Source: an uncultured Pseudomonadales bacterium
Lineage (GTDB): Bacteria; Pseudomonadota; Gammaproteobacteria; Pseudomonadales; Pseudohongiellaceae
Direction of reading: 5' to 3'
NCBI GenBank assembly: GCA_943842505.1
Contig: CALTDI010000014.1
Location: 1 to 64,000, forward strand
DNA length: 64,000 nucleotides
The notes beneath the pieces were generated by a model, which was not told the DNA's origin, searched no databases, and saw nothing but the letters and a program-made list of their open reading frames with translations. Shown piece by piece: positions 62,737-64,000 of the stretch; positions within the stretch are counted from its first letter, which is position 1, and every line of letters starts with the position of its first letter. The translations under genes and the position numbers were made by a program.

Positions 62737-63123
62737 ATGAAATTTACACTCTTTTACGATGGTCACTGCCCGCTGTGCTCTGCTGAGATGCAGCAGTTGC
62801 ATGAGCTGGATCGCTTTAACCTATTGGAATTGGTAGATATCCATCGCGCCGATTTCGATAGCCTGTATCCTCATGTGGACAAGGTTCAAGCTAATAATAT
62901 TTTGCAGGGTCAGCAAGACGATGGATCTATGCTCTACGGCCTCGATGCCAATTGCAAAGCATGGGAACTGGTGGGTAGAAAGCGCTGGCTAAGGATTCTT
63001 CGTTGGCCGGTGATTCGCTGGTTCGCCGATCTCGGCTATCTATTCTTCGCGAAGAATCGTTCGCTGATATCCTATCTTGTGACAGGCAAGCGGCGTTGCA
63101 GCAGTTGTCAGTTGGAAAGTTGA
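62737..63123 (+). CDS. DCC-family (DUF393) thiol-disulfide protein
   Basis: The 128-residue protein begins FTLFYDGHCPLCSAEM, with the DxxCxxC motif (Asp8, Cys11, Cys14) that defines the DCC family, thought to be a thioredoxin-like oxidoreductase. A positively charged aromatic segment (KRWLRILRWPVIRWFADLGYL) and a C-terminal KRRCSSCQ pair follow. The length is normal. The start at ATG 62737 has only a weak ribosome site. Function in this strain is unknown. Confidence 0.88.
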   Translation: MKFTLFYDGHCPLCSAEMQQLHELDRFNLLELVDIHRADFDSLYPHVDKVQANNILQGQQDDGSMLYGLDANCKAWELVGRKRWLRILRWPVIRWFADLGYLFFAKNRSLISYLVTGKRRCSSCQLES

Positions 63124-63128
63124 AGCCA

Positions 63129-63193
63129 ATTAAAGGGGTCCAATTAAAGGGGTCGGAGGGATTTAATTTTAATCCCTCCGACCCCTTTAATTG
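63129..63193. repeat. REP-like element (copy 1)
   Basis: A partial copy of the unit ATTAAAGGGGTC is followed by a perfect 23-bp inverted repeat: arms 63141-63163 and 63171-63193 (core ATTAAAGGGGTCGGAGGGA) with a seven-base loop. The same unit pair starts again at 63967. It sits just downstream of the DCC gene and could act as a terminator as well. Confidence 0.78.
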
Positions 63194-63234
63194 CCTTTAA
63201 TCGCTAAACGACAGTCCTTTCTCGGGGTAATAGT

Positions 63235-63963
63235 GTGGTAAATATTGCGATAGTTATCGGGGCAGGAAGCTCGATCGGAGGCAGCTTAATCAATGAGCTT
63301 GCCAGAGATGAATCTGTCGATCGAATAGTAGCGGTAGGCAGGACTGCTTATCCTGAGCACGCAGAGCACAGCGACAAGGTCAGCTATCTGCGCAGCGACT
63401 ATTCTGAAGAATCGATCAGTGCAGTATGTACAGAGTTAGAGCCCGGTAAGGGCTCGATTACTCGACTAATTATATGCAACGGCATATTGCACACCGACGA
63501 AATTTCGCCAGAGAAACGACTGGAAGATATTTCAGCCTCATCGATGCGAGAGATATTGAATGTAAACACTGTTATTCCTCTTCTCTGGCTGGCCAAGCTC
63601 GCGCCGCTGTTAAAGAGTAAAAGCACTTGCAGGGTTGCCATACTGAGCGCGAGAGTAGGTAGCATCGAAGACAACAGGACTGGTGGCTGGTATTCCTATC
63701 GCGCCTCCAAGGCGGCGTTGAACATGCTGATCAAGACGGCGGCGATTGAGCTGCGCCGGCGTGCACCCAATGTAAAACTCATCGCCTTCCATCCAGGAAC
63801 TACAGACACGAGGCTATCGAAGCCTTTCCAGAGATCAGTGCCCGAAGGAAAGTTATTCACACCCGAGTTTGTTGCGAAGGCGCTGCTGGGATTGCTGAGG
63901 ACACTGGAGCCGGACACTGAGCAAGAATTCTTCGACTGGGATGGGCAGCCGGTACCCTGGTAA
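63235..63963 (+). CDS. Short-chain dehydrogenase/reductase
   Basis: The 242-residue protein starts at GTG 63235 (GGGG upstream). The NAD(P)-binding motif is GAGSSIGGSL, the catalytic Tyr155-x3-Lys159 in YSYRASKAALN, and the serine upstream in AILSARVG. The C-terminal part shows FHPGTTDTRLSKPF, typical of classical SDRs. Substrate unknown. It is enclosed by two REP-like copies (63129-63193 and 63967 onwards). Confidence 0.86.
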   Translation: MVNIAIVIGAGSSIGGSLINELARDESVDRIVAVGRTAYPEHAEHSDKVSYLRSDYSEESISAVCTELEPGKGSITRLIICNGILHTDEISPEKRLEDISASSMREILNVNTVIPLLWLAKLAPLLKSKSTCRVAILSARVGSIEDNRTGGWYSYRASKAALNMLIKTAAIELRRRAPNVKLIAFHPGTTDTRLSKPFQRSVPEGKLFTPEFVAKALLGLLRTLEPDTEQEFFDWDGQPVPW

Positions 63964-63966
63964 AAA

Positions 63967-64000
63967 ATTAAAGGGGTCCCGGTATTAAAGGGGTCGGAGG
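63967..64000. repeat. REP-like element (copy 2), cut by the window edge
   Basis: ATTAAAGGGGTC occurs twice (63967-63978 and near 63985-63996) and is followed by GGAGG at the end of the window. This repeats the left part of the element at 63129-63193, but the unit spacing differs and the right arm lies beyond the window. Confidence 0.7.

Overview
The window reads as the chromosome of a free-living, probably marine, aerobic gammaproteobacterium. The basis is the prpB-prpC-acnD-prpF form of the methylcitrate cycle, two-subunit pyruvate carboxylase, a TorF-type porin, TonB and TRAP uptake systems, and an unusually large set of secreted redox enzymes (PQQ dehydrogenases, Tat-exported flavoenzymes, c-type cytochromes). 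I cannot fix the genus from sequence alone. No rRNA, tRNA, CRISPR array, insertion sequence, phage or integrase was seen.

Layout. 1-12.2 kb: start of a TorF-like porin (cut by the window edge), a Tat-exported FMN hydroxyacid oxidase, a TauE/SafE permease, an exported alpha/beta hydrolase, a secreted protein of unknown function, pyruvate carboxylase pycA-pycB, a membrane-anchored small protein and a TonB-dependent receptor. 12.3-14.6 kb: a macro domain protein, a tandem universal stress protein and a Tat-exported HD-domain protein resembling PhnZ-type diiron oxygenases. 14.9-25.8 kb: a redox island with a second copy of the unknown secreted protein, two closely related PQQ dehydrogenases that flank a Tat amine-oxidase/dihaem cytochrome c pair, and a BCCT-like transporter plus GMC dehydrogenase. 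26.1-31.2 kb: one apparent operon of TAXI-type TRAP uptake, TauD-family dioxygenase and small membrane proteins, including a 45-residue ORF. 31.2-36.4 kb: DUF5916 outer-membrane-like protein, cupin, a frameshifted FAH-family hydrolase and a peroxiredoxin. 36.6-43.4 kb: a GntR regulator with two palindromic boxes, then the methylcitrate operon. 43.4-44.9 kb: arsenic export (ArsC plus ACR3). 45.2-52.5 kb: a large secreted metalloprotease, a cytochrome c/copper-monooxygenase-like protein with an unknown partner, a decayed M28 peptidase, a VOC protein and another small anchored protein. 52.6-64 kb: membrane protein, D-aminoacylase-like lipoprotein, two more PQQ proteins (one with its own cytochrome c domain), truA, a thioesterase, a fasciclin protein, two NAD(P)-dependent oxidoreductases and a DCC protein.

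How the genes fit together. Central metabolism is represented by anaplerosis (pycAB) and propionyl-CoA use (prp). Much of the rest looks like periplasmic oxidation of organic compounds, with electrons passed to c-type cytochromes, plus matching uptake systems: TonB receptor, TRAP-TAXI with a dioxygenase, and a BCCT-like carrier with a GMC dehydrogenase. Substrates cannot be read from the sequence.

Most notable observations: the duplicated PQQ genes carrying near-identical terminators and upstream boxes; a CxxCH haem-type motif inside an FMN hydroxyacid oxidase; the exported PhnZ-like HD protein; the cytochrome/copper-monooxygenase-like pair; three membrane-anchored beta-barrel-like small proteins; three different short tandem repeats with 13, 10 and 8 bp periods; and REP-like palindromes, one kind of which flanks the last gene.
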